Origin: B3-G11 sp036985855
GTDB taxonomy: Bacteria; Actinomycetota; Acidimicrobiia; Spongiisociales; UBA5794
Reading direction: 5' to 3'
Assembly: GCA_036985855.1 (NCBI GenBank)
Contig: BTQL01000081.1
Coordinates: forward strand, 1-8,449
DNA length: 8,449 nt
This document shows, piece after piece, positions 1 through 7,233 of the stretch. The notes below the pieces were generated by a model. It had not been told where the DNA came from and searched no databases. It saw nothing but the letters and a program-made list of their open reading frames with translations. The stretch's first letter is position 1. Every line of letters begins with the position of its first letter. Made by a program: the position numbers and the translations under genes.

Positions 1-459
1 CACGATAAGGTCCGGTAGCGAGATGGAAACGGCCTGCCAGAAGAACATTTGTACGAGCAACGGTATGTTGCGAATCGTCTCGACGTAGACCGTGGAGATC
101 TTCTTGACGATCCAGTTGTTCGAGAGTCGACCGACACCAACGATCGTCCCTAGCACCGTTGCGATGATGATCCCGAAGAACGTGACACGCAAGGTGTTGA
201 TGGCTCCGACCGCGAGCGCTCGGATGCCGCTATCGGGATCGAGGTCGATTCCCTCCCTGACGAGGAAGTCCGAAGGATCGGTGAGCCAGTTCCAGTTGAG
301 ATCCGTTCCGGACGCACCAAAGTTGTCCAGCGCTTGTCGTACAAGAACGACGAAAACCGCCACGATCAAGCCAAGCACGAACAGCTGTGTCGACCATTTG
401 AGGAACGCGGCGTTACGCCACAGCGGAGTCTTCTGATGCTCTCGAACCTGAACGGTCAC
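1..459 (-). CDS. Polar amino-acid ABC transporter permease, AapQ/HisM type (partial, N-terminal 153 residues)
   Basis: The membrane subunit of an ABC importer for polar amino acids; only the N-terminal part is present and the gene continues past the left edge. Translation of the minus strand gives a first membrane segment at about residues 20-42 (LFVLGLIVAVFVVLV core), then an extracytoplasmic loop of about 45 residues and the start of the permease domain with INTLRVTFFGIIIATVLG and the family motif ETIRNIPLLVQ near residues 128-138. The long loop between the first membrane segment and the permease domain is typical of AapQ rather than short HisM proteins. In-frame stops (TGA, TAG) lie just upstream, so the start must be GTG at 459 or TTG at 465; a GGTGGGG stretch just upstream could serve either. 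It follows the binding-protein gene on the same strand, the usual aapJ-aapQ order. The exact amino acid transported cannot be read from the sequence. Confidence 0.88.
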   Translation of the reverse strand, partial: MTVQVREHQKTPLWRNAAFLKWSTQLFVLGLIVAVFVVLVRQALDNFGASGTDLNWNWLTDPSDFLVREGIDLDPDSGIRALAVGAINTLRVTFFGIIIATVLGTIVGVGRLSNNWIVKKISTVYVETIRNIPLLVQMFFWQAVSISLPDLIV

Positions 460-659
460 GACCAAGCCATCCCCACCGCTTCGCTATCAAGTTCGAAGCC
501 GTCTCGCGTGCTGGCACCCTAGACAGATGGCTGCTCACAATGCACGCATGCCAGGAGATTTCTTGTTTCCTCGATGTGACGTGGTCTCGTCACCGACCCA
601 CATCACAGAGAAGGGGGCACCCATCGGGTGCCCCCTTCGTCTTGGTTGTGTCTCTCTGC
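460..659. other. Intergenic region between binding-protein and permease genes
   Basis: This 200-base gap holds the terminator hairpin at 611-637 and no convincing gene. A weak 6-bp inverted repeat (GTGACG at 576-581, CGTCAC at 588-593) is also present. I see no clear promoter for the permease gene, so it is probably expressed by read-through from the binding-protein gene. Confidence 0.5.
611..637 (-). terminator. Hairpin terminator/attenuator after the binding-protein gene
   Basis: A perfect 12-bp stem (AAGGGGGCACCC at 611-622 pairing with 626-637) with a 3-nt loop lies 23 bases past the stop codon of the binding-protein gene. On the minus strand it is followed by a short pyrimidine stretch (TTCTCTG) rather than a good U-tract. 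Its place between the binding protein and the permease fits partial termination, which would give more binding protein than membrane components. Confidence 0.75.
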
Positions 660-1766
660 TTAACGGAACGGTGGTGAGTAGAGCAAACCACCGTTGTACC
701 ACTGCTCGTTGAACGTCCCGTCACGGGACAGGTTGAGCGGTCCGAGGTTCCGATCATAGATCTCGCCGTAGTTGCCAACCTGCTTCGCGACGTTGAGGAA
801 GGCGTCCGCCGACAGGCCCATGGCCGTCTGCTTCTCGCCTTCACCACCGAGGAGGCGACCGACTTCACCGGGCGTGTCCATCATCGACTCGGCATTCGCC
901 GAAGTCACGCCGAACTCTTCGAGTGCGAACGTAGCAAAGACGGTCCACTGGATGACGTCGAACCACGTGGAGTCTCCCTGGCGAACAACCGGACCGAGCG
1001 GCTCCTTGGAGATCGGGGCCTCTGGGAAGATGACCCAATTCTCGGCACCCGGGGTACCGGCCGCGATGTTCGAAGAACGGTGACCGAACAAGCCGGAACC
1101 GTCCGTCGTGACGATGTCACAAGAACCAGCAATGAAGCCGTCCATGGCTTCGGTGAAGTTCTCCACGGTCTGGAGCGTGATGCTCACACCGGCCAGCTCA
1201 GCGCCTTCCTTGATATTCTGCTCGGTTGTCGTACCTGCGTTCGTGCAGACAACCGCGCCATCGATGGCTGCGAAACCAGCATCGGTAGTCAGACCAGCCA
1301 GCTTGGCTGGGTTGCCCATGATCTGCTGACCGTCGTAGAACGTCGTTGCGACGAAGTCCTGCGGCAGATCGGTGTCACGAGTCTGCGTCCAGGTCGTGTT
1401 GCGGATCAGAACGTCAATCTCGCCGCTCTCGAGCGCTGCGAAGCGCTCCTTCGCGGTGAGCTGTCGGAACTCGACAGCTGTCGAGTCACCAAGAACCGCC
1501 GCGGCGACTGCCCGGCAGAAGTCAGTGTCGAAGCCCGAAAGGGATCCGTCTGGATTGACGTCGGTGAAACCAGGCGCACTGGTCGATACGCCGCACTTGA
1601 GCGTGCCACGGGCCTGCACCGTTTCCAAGGTTCCTTCACCGGTGGCTTCCTGACCCGGGGGCTCGGCTTGTCCAGCGGTGGTTGTTGTGTCACCGTCATC
1701 GGCCGAGCCGCACGCAGCGGCTACGATCGCGAGAACGGCAAAGAGCACAGCAAGTCTCTTAAGCAT
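660..1766 (-). CDS. Polar amino-acid ABC transporter substrate-binding lipoprotein, AapJ type
   Basis: A 368-residue extracytoplasmic solute-binding protein (SBP family 3) that captures amino acids and delivers them to the permease encoded next on the same strand. Residues 1-18 form a lipoprotein signal peptide (MLKR, hydrophobic core, AAA) ending at Cys19, the lipid anchor, followed by an acidic and threonine-rich linker to about residue 45. The family 3 signature GFDTDFCRAVAAAV is at residues 78-91. Cysteines near residues 58 and 84 and in VVCTNAG and GSCDIVTTD are in places where AapJ-like proteins carry cysteines. Length and the C-terminal NLGPLNLSRDGTFNEQWYNGGLLYSPPFR region (in which the last residues are PPFR) match AapJ more than shorter HisJ-type proteins. 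ATG at 1766 is preceded by a strong AAGGAGAAG ribosome binding site. Substrate specificity is not determinable here. Confidence 0.93.
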   Translation of the reverse strand: MLKRLAVLFAVLAIVAAACGSADDGDTTTTAGQAEPPGQEATGEGTLETVQARGTLKCGVSTSAPGFTDVNPDGSLSGFDTDFCRAVAAAVLGDSTAVEFRQLTAKERFAALESGEIDVLIRNTTWTQTRDTDLPQDFVATTFYDGQQIMGNPAKLAGLTTDAGFAAIDGAVVCTNAGTTTEQNIKEGAELAGVSITLQTVENFTEAMDGFIAGSCDIVTTDGSGLFGHRSSNIAAGTPGAENWVIFPEAPISKEPLGPVVRQGDSTWFDVIQWTVFATFALEEFGVTSANAESMMDTPGEVGRLLGGEGEKQTAMGLSADAFLNVAKQVGNYGEIYDRNLGPLNLSRDGTFNEQWYNGGLLYSPPFR

Positions 1767-1803
1767 GCTGATACTTCTCCTTCAATTGGGTAGTCGAATT
1801 GCT

Positions 1804-1821
1804 CGGTGAGGGGTCTCACCG
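1804..1821 (-). promoter_or_regulatory. 7-bp inverted repeat in the transporter gene leader
   Basis: CGGTGAG (1804-1810) and CTCACCG (1815-1821) are perfectly complementary around a 4-nt loop. It sits 38 bases upstream of the binding-protein start codon, and could be a leader RNA hairpin or half of a composite operator with the palindrome next to it. No U-tract follows, so it is unlikely to be an intrinsic terminator. Confidence 0.45.
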
Positions 1822-1823
1822 CG

Positions 1824-1841
1824 TTCGATCCTAGGATCGAA
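1824..1841. promoter_or_regulatory. 18-bp perfect palindrome, candidate operator
   Basis: TTCGATCCTAGGATCGAA reads the same on both strands and lies 58 bases upstream of the binding-protein start. A gap-free dyad of this length in a promoter region is the typical form of a binding site for a dimeric repressor. The regulator is not in the window, so its identity is unknown. Confidence 0.5.
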
Positions 1842-1914
1842 TGACTGCAACCTAGCCGCATCTGTGCACTGGTGACAACCGTTTCGGCGGAATCCTCGTC
1901 CGCAGTCCTCGCAG

Positions 1915-1920
1915 TACACT
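1915..1920 (+). promoter_or_regulatory. Possible -10 box of purA promoter
   Basis: TACACT matches four of six positions of the -10 consensus and would start transcription near 1927, about 24 bases before the purA ATG. I found no good -35 hexamer at the expected distance, so this is only a candidate. Confidence 0.3.
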
Positions 1921-1950
1921 CGGCCCCGAGATAGCGAAGTGGAGGAATAC

Positions 1951-3225
1951 ATGCCCGCGTCGGTGATCCTCGGCGCCCAATGGGGCGATGAGGGCAAGGG
2001 AAAGATCACAGATCTTCTGTCCGAGAAGGCCGACATTGTGGTTCGCTACCAGGGTGGAAACAATGCAGGGCACACCATTGTCACCGGTGACCAGAAGTTC
2101 GCACTGAGCCTCATTCCCTCAGGTGTTCTGTACCCCACGGTCACTCCCGTGATAGGGAACGGTGTAGTCGTGGATCCGAAGTGGTTCTTCCACGAGATGG
2201 AGACACTCGTCAAAAGAGGGATCGACCCCTCTCGAGTCAAGATCTCGAACAACGCCCACCTGATCATGCCGTATCACCGCAAGCTCGATGCTGTCATTGA
2301 GAGATACCTCGGAAACTCGATGATCGGAACGACCAAACGCGGCATCGGGCCTGCATACACAGACAAGTTCTCTCGCTCCGGGATCAGAATGCAGGATCTG
2401 TTCGACGAGAAGATCTTCCTCGAGAAACTGGCTGCAGTCCTCAAGAACAAGAACAAGTTGCTCGTGAAGGTCTATAACCAGCTCCCGCTCGACTTCGACG
2501 AGATCGCCGATGAGTACCTCGGTTATGCCGACAAGCTCGAGAAATATGTCACAGACACATCCCTCCTCGTGTGGGAGGGAATCAACGACGGGAAGAACGT
2601 GCTCTTCGAAGGGGGTCAGGGGACACTGCTCGACATCGATCACGGCACCTACCCGTTCGTCACCTCTTCGAACCCGACAGCCGGAGGTGCACCCGTCGGA
2701 ATTGGTATCGGCCCGCGAATGATCGACAACGTCATCGGGGTAGCCAAGGCATACATTTCGCGGGTCGGAACCGGTCCGTTCCCCACTGAGCAGATCAACG
2801 AGATCGGTGATCGACTGATCGACATCGGGGGTGAATACGGTGTCGTGACGGGAAGAAGGCGGCGCTGCGGGTGGCTGGACATGGTCGCTCTCAAATACGC
2901 GGCGAGGATCAACGGCCTCACCGAGATCGCCCTAACCAAACTCGATATCCTCTCGCACTTCGAGACCATCAAGATTGCCACGGCTTACGAAGCCGAGGGT
3001 GAGACCTTCACTGAAATGCCTCGCCAACAACGTGTGCTGCATAGGTGCACACCTGTCTATGAAGAGCACGAAGGTTGGGGCGACGACATCACTTCGGTAG
3101 CCGACTACCAAGACCTGCCGCAATTGGCGAGGGACTACGTTGAGCGGATCGAAGAGCTCTGCGGTGTACCGATCAAGACAGTGTCTGTTGGTCCGGGTCG
3201 TAAATCAACTCTGACTAAGAACTAG
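1951..3225 (+). CDS. purA: Adenylosuccinate synthetase
   Basis: Joins IMP and aspartate with GTP to make adenylosuccinate, the first step from IMP to AMP, in the cytoplasm. The protein has 424 residues, the normal family length. Seen motifs: GAQWGDEGKGK at residues 8-18 with the general base Asp13, NNAGHT at 37-42 with His41, GTTKRGIGPAY at 126-136, the GGQGTLLDIDHGTYPF region near 220-235, TGRRRRCGWLD near 300, TKLDIL near 330 and the C-terminal GPGRKST. I chose ATG at 1951 because GGAGG lies five bases before it; the in-frame GTG at 1939 would place this ribosome binding site inside the gene. It heads the plus-strand purine operon, diverging from the transporter gene. Confidence 0.97.
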   Translation: MPASVILGAQWGDEGKGKITDLLSEKADIVVRYQGGNNAGHTIVTGDQKFALSLIPSGVLYPTVTPVIGNGVVVDPKWFFHEMETLVKRGIDPSRVKISNNAHLIMPYHRKLDAVIERYLGNSMIGTTKRGIGPAYTDKFSRSGIRMQDLFDEKIFLEKLAAVLKNKNKLLVKVYNQLPLDFDEIADEYLGYADKLEKYVTDTSLLVWEGINDGKNVLFEGGQGTLLDIDHGTYPFVTSSNPTAGGAPVGIGIGPRMIDNVIGVAKAYISRVGTGPFPTEQINEIGDRLIDIGGEYGVVTGRRRRCGWLDMVALKYAARINGLTEIALTKLDILSHFETIKIATAYEAEGETFTEMPRQQRVLHRCTPVYEEHEGWGDDITSVADYQDLPQLARDYVERIEELCGVPIKTVSVGPGRKSTLTKN

Positions 3226-3229
3226 CCGA

Positions 3230-4498
3230 ATGCGGGTTCTTCTCATCGGCGGCGGCGGCAGGGAACATGCCATTGGATGGAAGCTGAGCCAAAGCCCGAT
3301 ACTTGATCGGCTTGTTTCCTGTCCTGGAAATCCCGGCTTGGAAACCCTTGGCGATGTTGTCGACGATGTCGACCCAGAGAATCCCGCTGCCATCGTGGCT
3401 CTGTGCAAGGAGAGAGCCATTGACCTCGTCGTGGTTGGTCCAGAAGGCCCATTGGCTGCGGGTGTGGCAGACGAATTGATCGCAGAACGGATTTCTGTTT
3501 TTGGGCCAACCCGAGCTGGGACGAGGCTCGAGTCCTCTAAGTCGTTCGCAAAGGAGATCATGGTTGCGGCCGGAGTTCCAACAGCCGGTTCAGCAACATT
3601 CCAGGACCGCGAGGCTGCAGTCATCCATCTCGAGAAGTCGCCTGGACCCTACGTCGTCAAGGCGGATGGCCTCGCCGCGGGCAAGGGTGTCCTTGTGACC
3701 GAGTCGCTCGAGGCAGCGACCCACTGGGTGGACGAGTGCCTCGGAGGTAGGATCGGTGCTACGGGCTCGTCTGTGGTGATCGAGGATCACCTCGTTGGGG
3801 ATGAAGTGTCGATCATCTACGTATGTGCCAACGGCGAAGCGATTCCCTTCCAACCTGCCAGGGACTACAAACGACTGCTCGAGGACGATCAAGGACCGAA
3901 CACCGGTGGGATGGGCTGCTTCTCACCTGTGGAGGATGTCGATGAAGATCTCGTCGATTGGACGACGGCGCGAGTCACGTTGCCGACCCTCGGCGAGCTG
4001 GAATCGAGAGGTATCGCCTATACGGGGTTCCTGTATGTTGGTCTGATGCTCACTTCGAGCGGGCCGAAAGTCCTCGAGTTCAATTGCCGGCTCGGTGATC
4101 CAGAGACGGAGGTGCTCATGCCTCGTATCTGCTCGGACCTGCTCGTCGTACTGAACGCTGCCGCGAATGGAGCACTGACCGGCCAACACATCACATGGAC
4201 CGAGCGTGTCGCAGTCGACGTCGTGCTTGCCGCACCCGGCTATCCGGAGTCACCTCTGAAGGGACTCGAGATCTCTGGCCTCGAATCCCTCCAAGACGTG
4301 ATCGTCTTTCACGCCGGCACGAGAATGACGAACAAAGGGCTGATGACCTCTGGTGGCAGGGTGCTCAATGTCGTTGGTATCGGTGACACTGTTGGGGAGG
4401 CAAGAAGGAATGCGTACGCTGGTGTCCACCAGATCGATTTTGAGGGCAAGCAGTACCGCACCGATATTGCCGCGGAGAGAAAAGGGACATCACCATGA
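3230..4498 (+). CDS. purD: Phosphoribosylamine-glycine ligase (GAR synthetase)
   Basis: Catalyses ATP-dependent joining of glycine to 5-phosphoribosylamine, the second step of de novo purine synthesis. The 422-residue protein shows the N-terminal GGGGREHA loop at residues 7-14, GPEGPLAAG at 70-78, and an ATP-grasp domain with KADGLAAGKGV at 144-154, RDYKRLLEDDQGPNTGGMG at 212-230 and the metal-binding signature EFNCRLGDPETE at 284-295. The start lies four bases after the purA stop with no clear ribosome binding site, so translation probably depends on coupling with purA. Its stop overlaps the purE start (ATGA). The gene looks intact; the Cys287 in the signature, where Ala or Gly is more usual, is a mild variation. 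Confidence 0.96.
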   Translation: MRVLLIGGGGREHAIGWKLSQSPILDRLVSCPGNPGLETLGDVVDDVDPENPAAIVALCKERAIDLVVVGPEGPLAAGVADELIAERISVFGPTRAGTRLESSKSFAKEIMVAAGVPTAGSATFQDREAAVIHLEKSPGPYVVKADGLAAGKGVLVTESLEAATHWVDECLGGRIGATGSSVVIEDHLVGDEVSIIYVCANGEAIPFQPARDYKRLLEDDQGPNTGGMGCFSPVEDVDEDLVDWTTARVTLPTLGELESRGIAYTGFLYVGLMLTSSGPKVLEFNCRLGDPETEVLMPRICSDLLVVLNAAANGALTGQHITWTERVAVDVVLAAPGYPESPLKGLEISGLESLQDVIVFHAGTRMTNKGLMTSGGRVLNVVGIGDTVGEARRNAYAGVHQIDFEGKQYRTDIAAERKGTSP

Positions 4499-4941
4499 AG
4501 GTCGCGATCCTGATGGGATCTGAGAAGGACATGCCGAAGATGGATGCGTGCGCTGCCGTGCTCGATGACTTCGGAATCGAACACGAAGTGCACGTGATGT
4601 CTGCACACCGAACTCCTGAGCAGGTCGCAGAGTTCGCAACGAACGCTCGGGCCAACGGGTTCGGCGTAATCATCTGCGGCGCGGGCAAGGCAGCGCACCT
4701 CGCCGGCGCAGTCGCAGCACATACCACTCTGCCGGTGGTCGGCGTCCCGATCGCGGCCGGCGGTCTCGGAGGAGTCGATGCCATGTGGTCAACTGTGCAG
4801 ATGCCGACCGGTATCCCCGTCGCGACGGTCGCCATCGATAGCTCTGTAAACGCAGGCTATCTAGCGGCATCCATCCTCTCTGTCAGCAACGAAGCCCTTG
4901 CGGAGAAGCTCGCTGCGTACCGGGAGGGCCTCAAAGGATGA
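4495..4941 (+). CDS. purE: N5-carboxyaminoimidazole ribonucleotide mutase (class I PurE)
   Basis: Converts N5-CAIR to CAIR in purine synthesis; class I enzymes work after PurK. The 148-residue protein has the family length. SAHRTP lies at residues 36-41 with the catalytic His38, GAGKAAHLAG at 62-71, and the GGLGGVDAMWSTVQMP region near 88-103 ends the active-site loop. The phosphate-binding loop reads GSEKD (8-12), where GSxSD is usual, so the second Ser is replaced by Lys. ATG at 4495 overlaps the purD stop by four bases and has AAAGGGA seven bases upstream. Its own stop overlaps the purB start. No purK is adjacent, unlike the common purE-purK pair; it may be elsewhere in the genome. Confidence 0.95.
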   Translation: MKVAILMGSEKDMPKMDACAAVLDDFGIEHEVHVMSAHRTPEQVAEFATNARANGFGVIICGAGKAAHLAGAVAAHTTLPVVGVPIAAGGLGGVDAMWSTVQMPTGIPVATVAIDSSVNAGYLAASILSVSNEALAEKLAAYREGLKG

Positions 4942-6236
4942 TCGAGCGTTACTCGACTCCAGAGATGGCAGCCGTCTGGTCCGAGGAGCACAAGCTTGAA
5001 CTATGGAGAGAGGTCGAGGTTCTTGCGGTTGAAGCCTGGGTCGAGCTCGGAGTTGCTCCCCAAGACGCCGCTCGTGCCGCGCGGAGATCTCCAGAGGTTG
5101 ACGCCGCGGCCTGGAAGGAACGCGAAGGCATCACGAACCACGACGTCGCAGCGTTCGTCGATCTGCTCGCTGAGTCGGCGGGTGATGGTGGCGAGTGGAT
5201 TCACTACGGATTGACGTCCTCAGACGTACTCGATACGGCATTGGGTGCGTTGCTGAAGGAGTCGGGGCAGCTGTTGCTCGAAGCGGTCGAGGCGCTATTC
5301 GACACCGTGAAGGCCACGGCGTTCGAGTTTCGGGCTACACCGATGATCGGGCGAACCCACGGCATCTGGGCTGAGCCGACGTCGTTCGGCTTGAAGCTCG
5401 CCAACTGGGCGTTCGAAGTCGAACGGGATCACGAGCGCCTCGCCGACGCCGTCAGTGGCGTGTCGTTCGGCAAGATATCGGGTGCTGTTGGCACCTACGC
5501 ACACACACCGCCCGCTGTTGAGGAATATGTCTGTGATGCCATGGACCTGAGCGTTGAATCTGCCTCGACGCAGGTAATTCCGAGGGACCGCCATGCCCAC
5601 TTCCTGTCCGTGATCGCCCTGATCGGTGCAACGATCGAACGGTTTGCCACGGAGATCCGCCATCTGCAACGCTCCGAGGTCGGCGAAGCGAGGGAGTCCT
5701 TCGGTGGGGGACAGAAGGGTTCGTCCTCGATGCCGCACAAACGGAATCCGATCGCATCTGAGAATCTCACGGGCGTGTCACGTCTGCTGCGCGGCTATGC
5801 CTCTGCCGGTTTGGAGAACGTGGCACTGTGGCACGAACGCGACATCTCACATTCATCTGTTGAGCGGGTCGTGCTACCCGACGCAACGACCATCCTGCAC
5901 TATGCGCTCAGGCGGATGCAGCGCCTGGTTGAGAACCTCGTCGTCGATACCGATCGCATGGCCGAAAACCTGGAATCTACGAAGGGTCTCGTCTACTCCC
6001 AGACGGTATTGCTTGAACTCATTAACACCGGAATGACTCGCGACGAGGCCTACCGCATCGTTCAACGCAACGCGATGAAGACGTGGGACGGGTCCGGAAC
6101 CCTCCGCGAGAATCTCGCCGCCGACGGCGAAGTCCTCCTGGACGAAGGAACGCTCACCGCCTGCTTCAGCCCCGAGCGAGCCCTCCGCAACACCGACATC
6201 GTCTTCACCCGCCTCTCCACCACCGTTCTTGCGTAA
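4938..6236 (+). CDS. purB: Adenylosuccinate lyase
   Basis: Releases fumarate from both SAICAR and adenylosuccinate, so it acts twice, in IMP synthesis and in IMP-to-AMP conversion. The 432-residue protein belongs to the fumarase/aspartase superfamily: RYSTPEM at 4-10, TNHDV with His68 and TSSD at 93-96, GRTHGIWAEP with His142 at 139-148, and the signature loop GSSSMPHKRNP at 262-272 carrying the catalytic serine. The start overlaps the purE stop (ATGA) and has GGAGGG about nine bases upstream. The last codons (GTT CTT GCG TAA, residues VLA and stop) lie inside the left arm of the 53-bp palindrome, so the extreme C-terminus comes from repeat sequence. The catalytic core is intact, so loss of function is not expected. 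Confidence 0.96.
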   Translation: MIERYSTPEMAAVWSEEHKLELWREVEVLAVEAWVELGVAPQDAARAARRSPEVDAAAWKEREGITNHDVAAFVDLLAESAGDGGEWIHYGLTSSDVLDTALGALLKESGQLLLEAVEALFDTVKATAFEFRATPMIGRTHGIWAEPTSFGLKLANWAFEVERDHERLADAVSGVSFGKISGAVGTYAHTPPAVEEYVCDAMDLSVESASTQVIPRDRHAHFLSVIALIGATIERFATEIRHLQRSEVGEARESFGGGQKGSSSMPHKRNPIASENLTGVSRLLRGYASAGLENVALWHERDISHSSVERVVLPDATTILHYALRRMQRLVENLVVDTDRMAENLESTKGLVYSQTVLLELINTGMTRDEAYRIVQRNAMKTWDGSGTLRENLAADGEVLLDEGTLTACFSPERALRNTDIVFTRLSTTVLA

Positions 6237-6275
6237 CTGACGTCCTCCCACAGGACGCCAGTTACGCAAGAACGG
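6223..6275. repeat. 53-bp palindromic repeat, left copy (between purB and nuclease gene)
   Basis: Two 24-base arms (6223-6246 and 6252-6275) pair with one A-C mismatch (6240/6258) around the 5-base loop CCCAC. The same element, 52 of 53 bases identical and in the same orientation, occurs at 7237-7289. Each arm contains GTTCTTGCGTAA, which gives the stop codon of purB on the plus strand and of the nuclease gene on the minus strand. No U-tract follows the stem in either direction, so it is not a textbook terminator, although it could still block convergent transcripts. Confidence 0.95.
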
Positions 6276-7197
6276 ACCAGGGGATACCGATCCAGTGCGC
6301 CACAGTTGCCGCCGTACGATTCGGCTCCCGGACGACGTCGTACCAGGTGAATCGGAGCATTCGCCACCCCAGTTCCTGCGTTCGATTCTGCTTTTCTCTA
6401 TCCCGCTGAAACGTCTCGACGTCGGAGTGATACGAATGCCCATCCAGTTCGATCAGCACCCTGTGTTCTGGATACGCGAAATCGACGCGACCGATGAATC
6501 TTCTTCGATCGTCTCGAACCTCGAACTGGGCTACCGGCAGAGGTATCTGTCTGGCGTGGAGGATCCACACAAACCGATCCTCGAGCAGGCTCTCCGTTCG
6601 CCCATCGATAGCGCGATGCATATCCAAATAGGGCCGCACTACCCCCACCCCACTTCGTCCTCTTCGAGCGACGCGTCGAACGAAGGCCGCAACTTCATCG
6701 ATGTCGAACAGCTCGAGACGAAGACCCGTGCTGAGGGCGCGCTCGACCAGCCACGGACTCGACGCGCCCAGATCAACGACTGTACGTGCCGGCGTAGTCA
6801 AGGGAACTCCTGCCGTCCACACACGATCAACATGTTCGAAATCAAGCGACTCGTGAACGATGCATGCGGATCGATGCTCTCGATTCCAGCGCCGAACCAG
6901 CACGTGCGGTTTGAGCGGAGCGCGTTGGATCATTCCCCAAGAATGGGCCGCAGAGTCATGTGAGACCGCGGCGTCGACATCTACCGAGAGAGCCTGCACT
7001 ACGAGGTCCTGCCGAGGAGACCCGGGAGATCCGGCGAACGAGTAGACCGAATCTGCCCGACGTATGAGAAGCTGTCGGGCGACACGTCGGTCGATCATCG
7101 CCTCGGAAAGCCCCACGTCGACAAGAGATGCGCGATGAATCGCTCCTGTCTGCTTTTCGGCAATTCCGGCCGCCGCGATATCTGCATCTGTCCACAC
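6262..7197 (-). CDS. AbiEi-like winged-helix / DUF559 (Vsr-like PD-(D/E)XK) endonuclease-domain protein
   Basis: A stand-alone protein of about 311 residues. Residues about 12-56 resemble the AbiEi-type winged-helix N-terminus (QTGAIHRASLVDVGLSEAMI then RRVARQLLIRR). The family motifs HDSAAHSWGM (80-89) and TTPARTVVDLG (134-144) follow. The C-terminal 110 residues form a DUF559 nuclease fold: Glu206 in LLEDRF, Asp239 in GRVDFAYP, Glu250 and Asp252 in LIELDGHSYH, then RDREKQNRTQELGWRMLRFTW. All acidic residues expected for metal-dependent cleavage are present, so it is probably active. GTG at 7197 fits the usual short N-terminus; TTG at 7212 is possible, and neither has a good ribosome binding site. 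The stop lies in the left palindrome. No adjacent AbiEii-type toxin gene is present. Target and biological role are unknown; defence, DNA repair or element maintenance are all possible. Confidence 0.85.
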   Translation of the reverse strand: MWTDADIAAAGIAEKQTGAIHRASLVDVGLSEAMIDRRVARQLLIRRADSVYSFAGSPGSPRQDLVVQALSVDVDAAVSHDSAAHSWGMIQRAPLKPHVLVRRWNREHRSACIVHESLDFEHVDRVWTAGVPLTTPARTVVDLGASSPWLVERALSTGLRLELFDIDEVAAFVRRVARRGRSGVGVVRPYLDMHRAIDGRTESLLEDRFVWILHARQIPLPVAQFEVRDDRRRFIGRVDFAYPEHRVLIELDGHSYHSDVETFQRDREKQNRTQELGWRMLRFTWYDVVREPNRTAATVAHWIGIPWSVLA

Positions 7198-7233
7198 TGC
7201 CCAGCCTGCCAAACACGCCGCCCGACTTCTAGC

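Larger units (their letters stand above)
1767..1950. promoter_or_regulatory. Divergent control region between transporter and purine operon
   Basis: This gap separates the divergent binding-protein gene and purA, so both promoters should lie here. The transporter side contains an 18-bp perfect palindrome (1824-1841) and an adjacent 7-bp hairpin (1804-1821). The purA side contains a possible -10 box (1915-1920). No convincing -35 box was found for either direction. There is no sign of a riboswitch; the space upstream of purA after the candidate -10 is too short for one. Confidence 0.6.

Noticed and set aside
573..604. Nested weak inverted repeats (GTGACG/CGTCAC and GATGTG/CACATC)
   Set aside because: Six-base arms are easily found by chance and there is no supporting context; the strong hairpin at 611-637 is the relevant element.
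1080..1793. A 237-codon plus-strand open frame opposite the binding-protein gene
   Set aside because: It is the shadow of a well-supported lipoprotein gene, and its translation resembles no protein family.
1828..1833. TAGGAT on the minus strand as a -10 box for the transporter gene
   Set aside because: It is part of the palindrome itself and no -35 hexamer lies at a suitable distance.
6223..6275. Ordinary bidirectional intrinsic terminator for purB and the nuclease gene
   Set aside because: No U-tract follows on either strand, and an almost identical copy occurs at 7234-7292, where no gene ends. It may still influence transcript ends, but this does not explain both copies.
6295..6963. A 222-codon plus-strand open frame opposite the nuclease gene
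   Set aside because: It is antisense to a gene with clear DUF559 motifs, has no recognisable domain of its own and no ribosome binding site.
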